The notes below the pieces were generated by a model. The model was given only the letters and a program-made list of their open reading frames with translations. It was not told the DNA's origin and did no database searches. A program made the position numbers and the translations under genes. Source: Tiliqua scincoides (Eukaryota > Chordata > Lepidosauria > Squamata > Scincidae). Taken from it: a stretch of DNA of 64,000 bases. Shown piece by piece: positions 1 to 12,078 of the stretch. Positions within the stretch are counted from its first letter, which is position 1, and each line of letters begins with the position of its first letter. The stretch covers positions 311,409,368 through 311,473,367 of the forward strand of contig NC_089821.1 of the NCBI RefSeq assembly GCF_035046505.1, given 5' to 3'.

Positions 1-1170
1 TTTCAATCATTGCCAAAACACCAGGCTAGGGTCCCTTTGGTATGAACGCCTACAAGCCTCCATAGTAAGGGAGAGTAGTCAGAATGGCAGGAATAGTTTC
101 ACTTGATGAGTGCTAAATGGCAGAGGAGCAGAGAAAGACTATGAGGAGGAGGCGTGGAAGGACAGCAGAGCTCATTCTGTACTTTGGAGGTTTGAGTAAA
201 TAAAATTCCCACCAAAAGCTATATCTATTAGCGAGGCTAGAAGGCTAAAATGCCACCCAACAGTGCAAGCATCAAAACATATGCCCTGTTCCCACAGGCA
301 GCAGTTCAAACAACGTACTGAACATCCTGGTGCCTGGTCTTCAGGCTGCACAAGGGGCTCACGTGGTGGCACAGGTCTCCAGACTACCTGCGCTTAGAAG
401 ATGCTGGTGCTTGGGAGGAGTAGGTCCCAGCATGCCTTCCCCTCAACATGCTCATTTTCTAGGTGCAAGGAAGTAGTTTTGTTGGCACAGAGATAACATT
501 ATATCAAGGGAATCCAACCAGCAGCTTGAAGAGGGACAGCTCAGATGCAGGTTTATTTACTCCTCTGCTGTTTCTGAGAACTGGTTCTGAAGTACTGAGC
601 AATTCTCAGGCAAACTACAGAGACTGGTGGTTACCAGTTGAAGATTTACCTGTTGCTCTCCTGCAGAGAGATATCCCATATGAATGCAAAGCCATTACAT
701 AACTGCTGGATGGGCATGCTTGGTACAAGAGGAACAAGTTCAGTGACAAAGCTCTTTTGGAGGCAGATGGGAATCTTTTAACAGGACTGAGTTCTTCCAT
801 CCCCTGGCAAGTTAATAATTTCCTCCAGGCAACCAGCTGGGCAAGATTTTTAAAGTTTGAGTTCTCCTAAGGCACAAAGGACTTACGCAAGCACATACAG
901 CAAGCAGGCAAGTTCACTTTTTTGTGAATTTATTTATAAAGTTGTGTCAAAACAGACAATACAGCCAATGTACTTAATTCATTATACTGATTTATTTTGC
1001 TAGTAGCTTTGTGAATTACTTTTTGTTGAAAACTGGTATTTATAGATTAAGAATAATAATTCAAACATAGACTGTGTTGGAAAGAATGCTATGATGAGTA
1101 GATTTCATGCAAACTGATAAAAAAAATTATCAGAATTTTTCTCAATGTTCTAATCACTAACTGCTCTTCA
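1..1170. other. MAP4K5 intron, no recognised feature
   Basis: Ordinary intronic sequence. Short open frames (up to 79 codons) show nothing recognisable and no exon was identified. Confidence 0.5.
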
Positions 1171-1178
1171 TTCTAGAC

Positions 1179-1919
1179 CAGTGGTTCTCACACATTTAGC
1201 ACAGGGACCCACTTTTTAGAATAAGAATCTGTCAGGACCCACCAGAAGTGATGTTATAACCACAAGTGACATAATCAAGCAGGAACATTTTTAACAATCC
1301 TAGGCTACAATCCTACATACATACCCAGGAGTAAGTCCCATTTACTAACATTGTTAAAATAAAATACATAGCAGCGTGTTAAAAGTACAGGTTTGTACTT
1401 TTCCCCAAATGCAGTCACATACCATGGTAGCATCAAATCAAAAATATTACAAATAAAATATTGAAATGAATGGAAACCCACCTGAAATTGACTCACAACC
1501 CACCTATTGGATCCCACAGTCGGAGACCCACAGTCGGAGAAACACTGATGTAAAGGATTGTAGCCCTAATGGGGAGCTGTGGCCAGTGGCCTAGTATGTC
1601 AAGGGTACATGGCCCAGTAGGCCAAGTAGGTCAAGTGGCCCAGTAGGTCTCTTGTTATCTGGTGTGCTCCCTGGGGCATTTGGTGGGCCACTGTGAGATA
1701 TAGGAAACTGGACTAGATGGGCCTATGGCCTGATCCAGCGGGGCTCTTCTTATGTTCTTAAGGGAATAGCCAGTCAAGAATGTTTGGTAAACACTGAGTT
1801 AAATGGTTTATCATGTCTGATAGAAAAAAAAAAATTACACTTGGAATGCTGTTACAAGGTGACCCACCTGAAATTGGCTTGGACCTCATGGGTCTTGATC
1901 CACAGTTTGAGAAACTCTG
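1179..1919. mobile_element. Non-autonomous hAT element (type A), with nested CR1 fragment
   Basis: Begins CAGTGGTTCTCA and ends TTTGAGAAACTCTG, hAT-like inverted ends. The 8-bp flanks TTCTAGAC (1171-1178) and TTCTAGAT (1920-1927) match at 7 of 8. Internal sequence resembles the copies at 31091-31663 and 34829-35186. A second copy of the right end (to about 1547) and a CR1 tail (about 1641-1765) show later insertion or duplication inside it. Confidence 0.65.
1641..1765 (+). mobile_element. CR1-type LINE 3' tail fragment
   Basis: Reads through the family's 3' end: GGCATTTGGTGGGCC, then GGCCTGATCCAG, then TCTTCTTATGTTCTTA. Severely 5' truncated. Confidence 0.8.
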
Positions 1920-1943
1920 TTCTAGATCTTAAAAACCATATTA

Positions 1944-2399
1944 CATAAGAACAGCCCCACTGGATCAGGCCAGAGGCCCATCTAGTCCAGCTTCCTGTAT
2001 CTCACAGCGGCCCACCAAATGCCCCAGGGAGCACACCAGATAACAAGAGACCGCATCCTGGTGCCCTCCCTTGCATCTGGCATTCTGACATAGCCCATTT
2101 CTAAAATCAGGAGGTTGCGCATACACATCATGGCTTGTAACCCATAATGGATTTTTCCTCCAGAAACTTGTCCAATCCCCTTTTAAAGGCGTCCAGGCCA
2201 GATGCCGTCACCACATCCTGTGGCAAGGAGTTCCACAGACCAACCACATGCTGAGTAAAGAAATATTTTCTCTTGTCTGTTCTAACTCTCCCAACACCAA
2301 TTTTAGTGGATGTCCCCTGGTTCTGGTGTTATGCGAGAGTGTAAAGAGCATCTCCCTATCCACTCTGTCTATACCCTGCATAATTTTTATGTCTCAATC
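1944..2399 (-). mobile_element. CR1-type LINE 3' part, minus strand
   Basis: Starts with the inverted tail (AAGAACAGCCCCACTGGATC) and runs into the last part of the reverse-transcriptase ORF, from the MIETYK region on. It abuts an opposite-strand CR1 copy at about 2400. Confidence 0.85.
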
Positions 2400-2880
2400 A
2401 AGAAGGCCAATTCTATGCTTGGGATCATTAGAAAAGGTATTGAGAACAAAACGGCTAATATTATAATGCCGTTGTACAAATCGATGGTAAGGCTACACCT
2501 GGAGTATTGTGTCCAGTTCTGGTCGCCGCATCTCAAAAACGATATAGTCGAAATGGAAAAGGTGCAAAAGAGAACAACCAAAATGATTACTGGGCTGGGG
2601 CACCTCCCTTATGTGGAAAGGCCACAGCATTTGGGACTAGAAAAGAGACGCCTGAGGGGGGGCATAATTGAGACATACAAAATTATGCAGGGGATGGGAA
2701 GAGTGGTAGAGGTAGGCTACCTCAGATTGCCATATGCAAGGGAAGGCAAGGGAAGGCACCAGGATGCAGGTTGTGTCTGTTGTCTTGTGTGTTCCCTGAA
2801 GCATTTGGTGAGCCAGTGTGAGATACAGGAAGCTGGACTCGATGGGCCTTCGGCCTGATCCAGCAGGGCTGTTCTTATGT
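2400..2880 (+). mobile_element. CR1-type LINE 3' part, plus strand
   Basis: Encodes [34 protein letters not shown], then the MIETYKIMQGM motif, and skips directly to the 3' tail, so an internal segment is missing. An open frame of 182 codons crossing 2400 joins this to the opposite-strand copy and is a chimera, not a gene. Confidence 0.85.
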
Positions 2881-3151
2881 ATCAGGAGCCCAGGCAGGAG
2901 TCAAGGACAGACTCTGTGTTGGGCTGTAGCAAGGTGCTACAGAAAGGGAGAGACTAAGGAGGGCTGAGCTTTAGGAGTGAAAGGGGGGGGGGAACACATG
3001 AAACCTGTGATTGAGTAAGGGAATAAGGCAGGAGAGCAGGAAAGAGAAAAGAAAGGGGGGGCAAAGCTTCCCCCTATATTACAGTCACCTCCTTTCCTAA
3101 AACAGGGCACCATGACCTCTGTGGCACCCCTTAAGGACTAGCAAGTTTATA

Positions 3152-3773
3152 CAGGCCCAACCTTGTTATACACAGATTTTTTATACATGGATTTGACTCA
3201 ACACGAATGGCCACTGCAAATGAGAAGGAATGTGCTGATCCCTGGAGAAAGGGGAAAATGCATCCCTTTAAAATCATGGTTTTAAAAAATGCTTTTTACT
3301 GTTGTAGAAATACAGTCATGCAAGTGATTACAGGTATAACCTAATTATCCTCAGATTTTTCTATCTCAAGGCTGATGATAAGTACCCTTTAAATTAAAGG
3401 AAAACAGTCATTTAACAATAGCCTCATTAATGTGAGCGAGGACAGCCAGCTGATAATCCATCAATCATTCTCTCTCCAGGCACAAGGCAATCCCCTCCCC
3501 TCCCCTCCCCTCCCCCTGAGCACATGAACAAAGGCTAAATGGCAATGATTATCACCTTCTCCATTCTTTCCCCCTGGCTGGGGCTCCTGGTGAAGGGAGG
3601 GACTGCTGCCTGGTGGTGAAGCCTAAGCTTCACTAAGCGCCTGGAGAAAGGTTGATTGCCTCCCTGTACATTTCAAAAGGTCAGCTAGCGAAGGAACTTC
3701 GTTTTTTAAATTGATTTGCTTTAGTTTTTTGCCATCCACTGAGTTCTGAGTTCAAATAATGAGACTCAACCTG
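3152..3773. mobile_element. Non-autonomous mariner/pogo-like element
   Basis: Bounded by CAGGCCCAACC and GACTCAACCTG, which are loosely inverted, each flanked by TA. It has no transposase frame and contains a short CCCCT repeat near 3493-3515. Assignment rests on the ends and the TA target only. Confidence 0.45.
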
Positions 3774-3775
3774 TA

Positions 3776-4231
3776 TTGTGATTGTTTTTGCTGCAATGGA
3801 TTCACACAGATATCACAAGGCAGGATCATAAAGAAGACAATGGCACCATTTGATTTCCAGGGTCACCATGCACCATGCATAATGATGCTTGTAAGGCGCA
3901 ATGTTTCATAGCGCATCTGCAATTGCATCTGCAATTCAGCAGTACTATAAGCTAGGCAGAATGTTGCTATCACCACCAGTACTTCAGAGTCATGCAAAGA
4001 TGATTGTCCTATGACCAGAGGAGTCTCATCTCAGGCCTGATGCTCATGCTCACTTTAGTCTTCTACCAAGCCAGATCTTTATCCATTTAGCCCAATGTGG
4101 CTTCCTCTTAGTGGCACCAGCACTCCAGGGTTTCTATGTCAGCCTTATCCTGAGGAGTGGCATCACTAAGGGGTGCAGACTACACCAGGTGATACTATGG
4201 GGGTGTGACACCAGTGTCTCTGTCTAGCCCT
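3776..4231. other. MAP4K5 intron, nothing recognised
   Basis: No open frame of note, no splice-flanked exon and no repeat that I recognise. Confidence 0.4.
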
Positions 4232-4764
4232 GGGGTCCGCAACCTGTGTTTTCAGAGTCGCATGCGGTTCTTTCAGTCCTCTGATGCGGCTCCCCAGTGG
4301 GGGCTGGAAGTGGGGCGCCCTTCCCCTTGGCCTCCGCCCAGCCAGCCCAGCCCCGAGGGCACCTCACTCCAGCGATGTGCTGCAGGTGGCTGCTGGTGAA
4401 AGCGGGGGACCGCTCCTCCCTGCAAAGCTGCAGCTCCTTCCCTGCAAAGCGCCCCCCCACACACACAGCAGCTCCTTCCTTGGCAGGCAGGCAGGGGCAG
4501 CTGCGCTCTCCTGGACCTGCTCTCCCCGCCCCACTGCGAGCAGGTGCGGGGGGGGCAGCCGGGCACCTCTTCCCTGCGCTCTTCCTTCCTTCGCCCTGCA
4601 GCGGGCAGGGGGCTGAACGGAAGAGGTGAGGCTGGTCAAGCGCGGGAGACGCAGCGCTGCTGAGGCAATGGGCAGGAAGGAGCCAGGTGAGCTGCATTCC
4701 TGTCCACACTTCCCTGGGAGGAAGCCCCGGTCCCTCTACTGGGAATGACTTCTGAGGAGACAGG

Positions 4765-4945
4765 TAGAGGATGTCCCCTGGTTCTGGTGTTATGTGAGAG
4801 TGTAAAGAGCATCTCTCTATCCACTCTGTCCATCCCCTGCATAATTTTGTATGTCTCAATCATGTCCCCCCTCAGGCGTCTCTTTTCTAGGCTGAAGAGG
4901 CCCAAATGCCGTAGCCTTTCCTCATAAGGAAGGTGCCCCAGCACC
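4765..4945 (-). mobile_element. CR1-type LINE fragment, inverted
   Basis: Minus-strand translation gives [20 protein letters not shown] and MIETYKIMQGMDRVDREM, the late part of CR1 ORF2. It pairs with the plus-strand piece at 5160-5590. Confidence 0.85.
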
Positions 4946-5100
4946 TACAAGGGAGCTACAAGAAGGGGCTACATTATAAAAATGGGACCTGTAAGAGGGG
5001 AGCGCATTATAAAAGTTGCATATACAAGAGGGGAGTGCATTATAAATTGGGACATACAAGGGGGAGTAATAACTATAAATCTCTTTATTGTATTGAAAAA
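4946..5100. repeat. Short imperfect tandem repeats
   Basis: Several units of about 35-40 bp alternating ACAAGAGGGGAGTGC-like and ATTATAAA-like blocks lie between the two CR1 pieces. Origin unknown. Confidence 0.45.
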
Positions 5101-5159
5101 TACTAGTCATCAGATTTTGTATTTCATTGTGCCTCTTTTACATTACTGCGGAAAAGACT

Positions 5160-5590
5160 TTACACTCTCTTTACACTCTTTACACTCTCACATAATACCA
5201 GAACCAGGGGACATCCACTAAAATTGAGTGTTGGGCGGGTTAGGACAGACAAAAGAAAATATTTCTTTACTCAGCGTGTGGTCGGTCTGTGGAACTCCTT
5301 GCCACAGGATGTGGTGCTGGTGTCTACCCTAGACGCCTTTAAAAGGGGATTGGACAAGTTTCTGGAGGAAAAATCCATTATGGGGTACAAGCCATGATGT
5401 GTACGCGCAACCTCCTGATTTTAGGAATGGGTTAAGTCAGAATGCCAGATGCAGGGGAGGGCACCAGGATGAGGTCTCTTGTTATCTGGTGTGCTCCCTG
5501 GGGCATTTGGTGGGCCGCTGTGAGATACAGGAAGCTGGACTAGATGGGCCTCTGGCCTGATCCAGTGGGGCTGTTCTTATGTTCTTATGT
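5160..5590 (+). mobile_element. CR1-type LINE 3' part
   Basis: Starts at the LFTLSHNTRTRGHP region, includes GLWNSLPQDVV and DAFKRGLDKFLEEKS, and ends with the TTCTTATGTTCTTATG tail. The first about 25 bp repeat a TTTACACTCT block. Confidence 0.88.
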
Positions 5591-6011
5591 TAAGACACAA
5601 AGATGACTATTTACTGTTGGTCAGGATTTTCTGCTAGGGAGGGCACCAGCCCAAGTCTTGCCTATAGCACCAAATTGGCTAGAGCAGGCCCCGGGAAAAT
5701 AAATTAGTATTTAATTTAAATGTATTTTATTTTAGCTCTTTCGTTTTTTATATGTAATTCTAAATTTAAGATTATGGTGATCTTGTAACATTAAAATATG
5801 TTACATATTGTTTTCTCTGTAGCAGTTCATTCATTTAAAAATTGCAACACACTATAGTTTTTTTATACATAGCATAAAGGTAAAAAAAAACTACATATGC
5901 AGTGTTATCTTCATTTTAGATGTCAAAAGGGTTTTGTGGCTCCCGAGGTTTTCTTTTCTCCAGAAAACAGGTCCAAATGGCTCTTTGAATGTTTAAGGTT
6001 GCCGACCCCAG

Positions 6012-8924
6012 CCACATGAGGGCACCACTGGGTGGTGGCTAGACTAACTCAAAAGTGCACCAGGGGGGAGTGACCAGGAGAGTCCCCAGCCAGGCGATCT
6101 CAGGCACCACCAGGGCCAGCAATGGTTTGGACAAGAACAGAGAGTGTGCACTGTGGTGGTGGGTGGAGGGCAATTTGATAGTTTGTAGCAGCACTCCAAG
6201 TTTCAGGGGGCACTGAAGAGCATGGGCTGTTCATGGTCGCAGAGGCGCAGTGGAAAGGGTGTGTGGACGTTGAGCAGTGAGCACACCAGCAGAAGGCATT
6301 CATTGCAGGGCACTGCTGAGGTTCCTTGTCTTGCTATATGAGCAGGGATGTCACTTGACTGTTTAGCTGCTGAGTCAGCATTTTAGGGGGCTTCCGTGTA
6401 GTAAGGGGTGAAGCCAGAACATACACAGGGCAAGTCCAAAGTCCAGGAGCCTGCGCAAGTGGGTGTGGGGCCAGGGTGCACACACTGGGTGACACCAATG
6501 ACACTGCCACTGAATTTGGCCATAGAGCTGGTGAGGACTGCTAGGGCTGGAGACCCTTTCTAGCTCTGACGATTCAGAGTGTGGCCTTCCTCTTGCCCTC
6601 AGTCCTGCTTCAAGTTACAGTACTAGGCTGGGCTGTGCATCCAGCATCACATACAGGGGTATGCACGTCATGGATCTCACATACAGATAAAAATAAAAAT
6701 GCTTCTCAGGCAACACAGTTGAAAACAGGCAGCACAAACATTGTTGGCTGGCCATCTCTGAGGCCATATGCAATCCTGCTTCTAGGTCACGAGATTCTGC
6801 AAAGAGGCGACGGAAAAGAAAGCCAACATTATTCATTGTCACTGAATTGGTGTCATAGCAAAAGTGTTGTGCAGAGGGTAATTGATTCATCACCACAACC
6901 ACCGTCTGTATTTTATTTGTGTACACGTGGGTAGATACCCACAGAGATACCCACAGTCACCATGTGAGCACTGCCTAAATTGAGAAAACAAGCCAGCTCC
7001 AAGCCAAACACACATCTTCCTGGACCACATGGCTCTCCCTCAAGGAAAAAATAAGCAAACTAGTCTAGAACTGAGATTTGCCATGTGTAGTGATTTGTGA
7101 AGGACCAGCAACAGGGTGTGCCCACAGCACCCTGCATTTCTTTGCTCCTGTAGGCAGCATCCCTTCAAACAGCCACCTAGAGACCACCTTCTGACTCTCA
7201 GTTGCATGAAGCAACTCTAAAGGGGCATGTCAAGGTGTTCCCGTCTAATCGCCACCCAGCTGCTCACGCAGGGCAATTGCAAGGGAGTTTTGTCAAGGTG
7301 GAAGGTGTGAAACAGCATCCAGGAAGAAGAACCTCTAATCACAGAAGACAGGTTGACTGCAGGGCCTGGAGGAAAACCTAATCAGGTGAGGCAGCTGCTG
7401 CCAAGTTAGATTCTGGGTGGAAAGGGGTTTCTTCCTCTTAGAACACCTGCACGCTCAAGTTCTCTGTCATGAAAAGGAAACAGTTTTTACTGTGTACACT
7501 GGCAGCAAATGTGGCTAGTTTCACCGCTTCCAGTGTAGAAAGATTCTCCCCATTCACAGTAATTGCAAATTCATCCACTTTAGGCATTACAGAACACCAG
7601 ATACAAGTGCAGTTTGTACAAGTGCGTTCGTACTTGAATCTGGTGCACAGCACCAGAAACAAGTGGGAGCCTTTGGCCACCCCAGGCAAAAGCTCCCAGA
7701 CACTGCTGCAATCCGACCTACTGCTGCAATCATTTCCTACTCCTCCAGGGCTCTTCTAGGCATCTGCCTCAGAATAACAGCAAGGATACAAGTGCCATGT
7801 ACTCAGCCTCTCAAAGGCAGCCCCTCACAAGTTGCCCTTTGTTCCCTTCCAGTCCAACAGGGTGGATTTAAATTTTAGCAGAACGGTGGTTGTGGGAATT
7901 GGTCAAAAAGATTTCCTCCTCTTACCATATGCAGAGCCCCATCCAGCAGCAAAAAGCTTTCAGTACCTCTGCCCCACAAAACAATTTGAAGCTGCTTTCA
8001 GCACACTCTGAGACTTAGAGAAAGCACATGATAATGCAGCACAGGGTCAGCCACACGAAAAATACTTTTGCCCAGAAGCAAACATTTCTGCTGCCTACAC
8101 CTGATTTCAAAGGGCAGGAATAAGATGCAGCAGCATCTGATCTATGGTGAAACTTCTGCGGGGGGGCTCAACTACCCCCTCCATAAACCACGCTACTCAG
8201 TTTTAGTGAACCTTTCAGAGCTTCTACTGAGGCCCTGCACCCCCCATCTGAAGAATGATGGGCGGGCACCACAGCCAGAGAGTGGAACACAGCAGCCAAA
8301 GTTCACCCAGTTCCATTACTACTAATCTGTCACCAGACAGCTAAGATGAAGCTTCTGGGAGCACTGCCTTTTCAAAACAGGGTCTTTATAGCAGCTGCTT
8401 GGAGACCAACCCAAAATTTTAGGTGGTGTTAGTTTTTATTTGGTAATTTTGAGCAAATATTTTTTTATATATACAGACAAGATAAAAATGTAGCAAAATA
8501 CATGTATCTATATGCATACAAGGGTAGGGAAAGAAATAATCCTTTTACAGTTTTGTATCATGTCTCTCAAACTCAGCTATTATAAAATGTAAGCCACTTT
8601 CGAGTGCTTTGGCAAAAAAAGGTAACTGACAATGCGTGCAAGTGCATCTATAGACATCTATAGACCACTTTTCGACCACAGTAATTCTTAAAGCAGTTCT
8701 TAATAAAATCAAATTTATAGGCTGATGATATTGCCCATTCAAGACCATGGATCTAGCATAGCAAACACTGCTGAGGATATCAAAACACAGTATCTTGCGT
8801 CTCCTGGCTTTATTCCTCTGAATGATGGTGGCAGCAAAGGGGCAACCAGGAAGGTATTCTTCATAGTCCCCCAAATTATTTTCAAATTATATTTCATTTT
8901 CTCCAATGGAGTATTATTATTAAC
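6012..8924. other. MAP4K5 intron, no recognised gene or repeat
   Basis: Open frames occur on both strands (for example 7438-7689 minus, 83 codons, and 8545-8874 minus, 109 codons). They show no recognisable domain, and no splice-bounded exon of MAP4K5 was found. Confidence 0.4.
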
Positions 8925-9155
8925 AGTATATATATACCGCTTTACAATGAAAAGTTCACAAAGCGGTTACAGTATACAGTATTCACAAGAGTACAGTATT
9001 CTCAGTAAGACTCACAAAAACATGTAGATACAGATGTAGAAAAGGACATGCGAAAGCCAACAGGGGCTGTGAATTTAAGATTGCCTCATCAGAACTAGAA
9101 CCAAGGACATCCCAGCTCATACTTTTCACTGCTACACGACACCAGCTCTCATCAA
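8925..9155 (-). mobile_element. SINE-like repeat, MIR-type layout (tentative)
   Basis: An ATATACCGCTTTACAA-type 3' end leads to a degenerate tRNA-like end (AACCAAGGACATCCCAGCTC then CACTGCTACACGACACCAGC), as in MIR/CORE-SINE copies read backwards. Heavily decayed. Confidence 0.4.
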
Positions 9156-9159
9156 CAAC

Positions 9160-10425
9160 CACCCCACCGCCTTCCTTCTCCTCCACACTGCCACACTTTC
9201 ATTCCCTTCAGCTTATACTCCCTGCAGCTAAGCCAGTGCTCCTGTTCAAAGAACCAGTTTTCTACATTTCCCTGCCAAGAAAGATGTTTTTCTTTTGCCA
9301 GAGATCTTGGAGAGCAGCCTTCCATCACAACAGACACAACCTGGCAAGCTGGACCACTGAACCAAATCAGTACAGGGGAGGGAGAAGTCCGCTGCCTTTG
9401 CATGCAGAGACCCAGGAAACAACAGAGTCCAGACTCAGGACAGCCAGGTTAGCGCACTGGAGCCAAGCTGGAGAGTGCTCGAGTTGCAGAGAGACCCAAA
9501 ACAACTATCTGAAAAATTCTGCCTCTAACTCTTTTGTGTGTTCCCACTTCCACCACCACAAATCTGCCTAACCTGATTCTGCCTCTCGCAAGCTATTCTT
9601 AACCTAGGGATAAATAAGAGTGGGTTAATCCAGTCCTATAAATAACAACTTCCTCTGAGGGAGACAAATATATCCCCACCTTCTTTAAAAGGGTCAATAA
9701 TAAAGAAGATGGGAGCAGTCTTGTAGCCTAGAGTTGTGATCCCTTCCAAGAGTTCATGATGGTGGAGAGAAAGGGAGGGCAAAGATATTTTTCAGCCAAA
9801 CATTACTTGGGGGCAAGGTATTTACATACAGGGCTGGCCCAACCATGAAAATGGGTAAAGTGACTGCTCTGAGTGGCAGGCTGGGGGAGGTACAATGCAT
9901 CTGTACCTGCCTGCCACTGCTGCCGACTCACCACCTGCCCTGCCAGCTCCCCAATCCTTTTCCTTCTCACTCTCCTATCATCAGGACATGGGGATGCACA
10001 AGGCTCACGGCAGCACAACTCTCCTTCTGATGGCACTGCTGCAAGCTGGAGGCAGCGGCAGGGGGTTGCTGCAGTCACCTGGCAGATTGCCAGTTGCTCC
10101 TGGCAGAGCAATCTGAACATGATTGTGTCCTTATCGCCATCACCCCACTGCCTTATTCTAAACAGCCTGAGCAAGTGGAAGAGGACTTCCTTTTCTACTT
10201 CCCCCCCCCATCCAGCCCACTTCAAAGATGTGATGGGCACCGGGGAAGATGAAGACCCCAACAACAGTAAGAGGGGTTCAGAGTGCACGTGTAGCACCAA
10301 GCATGCCAGCAAAGGGGAGATTTGGGTGGCAAATCTCCCCTTTGGTTTGGTTTGGGCTGGGACTCATATACATACCCTAATTTAAGCACAGTGACTTAAA
10401 ATCAAATGCAGTTCGTACCAATGTA
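9160..10425. other. MAP4K5 intron, nothing recognised
   Basis: Contains overlapping open frames of up to 170 codons around 9803-10385 on both strands. They lack similarity to anything I recognise and overlap in opposite frames, so they are not called. Confidence 0.4.
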
Positions 10426-10819
10426 CAGTGAATGCTCGATTTAAGAGACCTCAGTTCAATGAACACTAATGTCCGCAGAGATCTGATAAACCCTACCGTA
10501 GAGCTTCCTTAACAACACCAAGACAGATCCAGAAAGTAGTCAAGTGGCAGAAAGTGAAGGCTTCCCTACCTTCCCTACCTCAGCACAGGTAGTGCCAGTC
10601 TCCTTCCTGCCTTTCAGCAGGGCATTCTTAGTATGGAGAAGTGAATCCCAGAGAGTTCACTATCTGAAGAACTTTCCATTCCTAGAGCAGCTGCAAGAAT
10701 GGAGTTGCACCTCTGTTCCTGGAGCCTTAGGGTTGGAGGGCAGGCAGGAGCCAACCAGTGCCAAGGGAGTCCTGGACAGCCCTTTCCCCCCATTAGTCCA
10801 TTAAATCAAGGGTTCACTG
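10426..10819. mobile_element. Non-autonomous pogo/Tigger-like MITE
   Basis: Terminal inverted repeats CAGTGAATGCTCGATTTAA and (reverse complement of the right end) CAGTGAACCCTTGATTTAA agree at 16 of 19. The left end is preceded by TA and the right followed by CA, a likely decayed TA target. 394 bp with no coding capacity seen. Confidence 0.7.
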
Positions 10820-11513
10820 CATGACAAAGTAAAAATGTTACCAAGCAGCACTCTGAGATGTGTTTAGATCTTTTATTTTATCTTGTGAGTCACCTCAAAG
10901 TCTCCTTGTATGGGACTGAAAGGCAATAATGAATTAAAAAGAAATAGATAAGTAGTACTTTCCCTTGTGTGAGCTTTCTAGATTATAAGCCTCTTGGGAA
11001 AAAAGCTTTCTTCTCAAATTTTGTGACGTGTGATACATTGCTACATTGCTGATGTAACAATAATAATTATTAGTCACCCCAGTAACAAATTAAGGACAAA
11101 GCCATGAAAACACTATTTCTTTGCTACAGAAAATCAATTCTCCTTTGATTTGAACATAAATGTCGTAATATATTTGCTTCTGTGCATAACGTATCTCAAC
11201 TGCTTGTTGAGAAAAAGCAACAAAAAAACTGTACAAAAGACCCCAGTTGAAAGAGCTGGGGAGCAATGCTAATATGAAACATAACCACATCAATGGCATA
11301 TTCCCAGATCTAACATTACTGGAACAGCATGGGAAGCAACCACAACATCAGAAGACTCAGGTTTCAGCCCAAGGCCAACCCAAGACTTCCAGCCACCTGA
11401 GACAGCATGCTCCTGGTCTACCCAACAGGTTGTTGTAAGAATAAGAAAACATTGTATGTGAAGCACTTGAGTACTTTCCAGTATTTATAGAAAAAGTTAT
11501 TCTTCACTCTCAC
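10820..11513. other. MAP4K5 intron next to the coding exon, nothing recognised
   Basis: AT-rich sequence on the downstream side of the MAP4K5 coding exon, without a recognisable element. Confidence 0.4.
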
Positions 11514-11621
11514 CTTGTAGACGTCTCCATATGTGCCACTCCCCACTCTCTGGACAAGCTCATAGTCTTGCTGTGGATTCCGCCGCATAATATCCCCACT
11601 TGGGCGGGTCAGAGCATCCAT
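11514..11621 (-). CDS. MAP4K5: MAP4K5 first coding exon (partial gene)
   Basis: This exon encodes the N-terminus of mitogen-activated protein kinase kinase kinase kinase 5, a cytosolic GCK-family Ser/Thr kinase that feeds JNK signalling. The 36 codons read [18 protein letters not shown], then [18 protein letters not shown]. The second half is the start of the kinase domain, with the glycine-rich loop GxGxxG at residues 27-32. From memory, human MAP4K5 begins very similarly ([24 protein letters not shown]). The start is well supported: the ATG has A at -3 and G at +4, and an in-frame TAA lies 9 nt upstream. The exon ends at AAG|GTGAGA, a good donor on the minus strand, after residue 36 (phase 0). 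The next exon, expected to begin ARN.HTGELAAVK, was not found in 1-11513, so the remainder probably lies beyond the left edge. Confidence 0.95.
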
Positions 11622-11792
11622 TGTCTGTTAATAGACTCTCCTCCCTACCCCTTAAAGGGGATCAGGGACGGTGCGTGGCTGCCCCTCCCTCGTCCACTTC
11701 TGGTTTTCCGATATCCACAGGGGGTGCCTTTGAGGTTCTAGCAAGGCGATCGTTCAGCAGCACACATTGCCTCAGTCCGCTCTTCTTTCAGC
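11622..11792 (-). other. MAP4K5: MAP4K5 5' UTR part of the first coding exon
   Basis: These are untranslated bases upstream of the MAP4K5 start codon. On the minus strand a T-rich stretch ending in TTTTAG lies just above 11792, which is a good acceptor. The ATG therefore sits in the second transcribed exon, and a separate non-coding first exon is needed. The best candidate for that is in the CpG island near 17.24 kb. The boundary is inferred from the splice motif only. Confidence 0.7.
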
Positions 11793-11950
11793 CTAAAACA
11801 CAAAAATGATTTTCCGTGAAGGTCTGATTGCTACCCCAAAACAGAAAGCCAAATGCATTTTGGTGCCTGAGGTAGGAAAACTAGAACAAAAACTAATGAG
11901 TTAACATTAACATGGGGCACAAGCCACTAGAAAGTTCTCACGCTGAGTGT

Positions 11951-12078
11951 AGTTGCATCGGCCAGCACGGACTCCAGCAAGTCTCTGGAGGGCCAGAGGC
12001 TCATTAGAGACTGGGGGCTACCCACGGGGCCCCCCGAGGGTTGCAAATGGCCCCCAGGTCAGGGTTTGGGCACCCCTG
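11951..12078 (+). mobile_element. hAT element (type C), right-end fragment
   Basis: Matches the right part of the element at 55196-55643: GGCCAGCACGGACTCCAGCA, GAGGCTCATTAGAGACTGGG, and ends GGGTTTGGGCACCCCTG. The left half is absent. Confidence 0.75.

Larger units (their letters stand above)
4232..6011. mobile_element. hAT-like element with nested CR1 copies
   Basis: Left end CTGGGGTCCGCAACCTG and right end AAGGTTGCCGACCCCAG are inverted copies of one another. The GC-rich 4290-4740 section belongs to it, and CR1 pieces at 4765-5590 lie inside. No matching 8-bp flanks were found, so it looks old. No intact transposase was seen. Confidence 0.55.

Noticed and set aside
2310-2858. 182-codon frame resembling a LINE reverse-transcriptase end
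   Set aside because: It joins two oppositely oriented CR1 fragments and is not a gene.
8545-8874. 109-codon minus frame in a MAP4K5 intron
   Set aside because: No recognisable domain, no splice-site support and no neighbour context. Kept only as an unexplained open frame.
9803-10385. 169- and 170-codon frames on opposite strands
   Set aside because: They overlap almost entirely and are rich in low-complexity Ser/Pro/His. Most likely chance.
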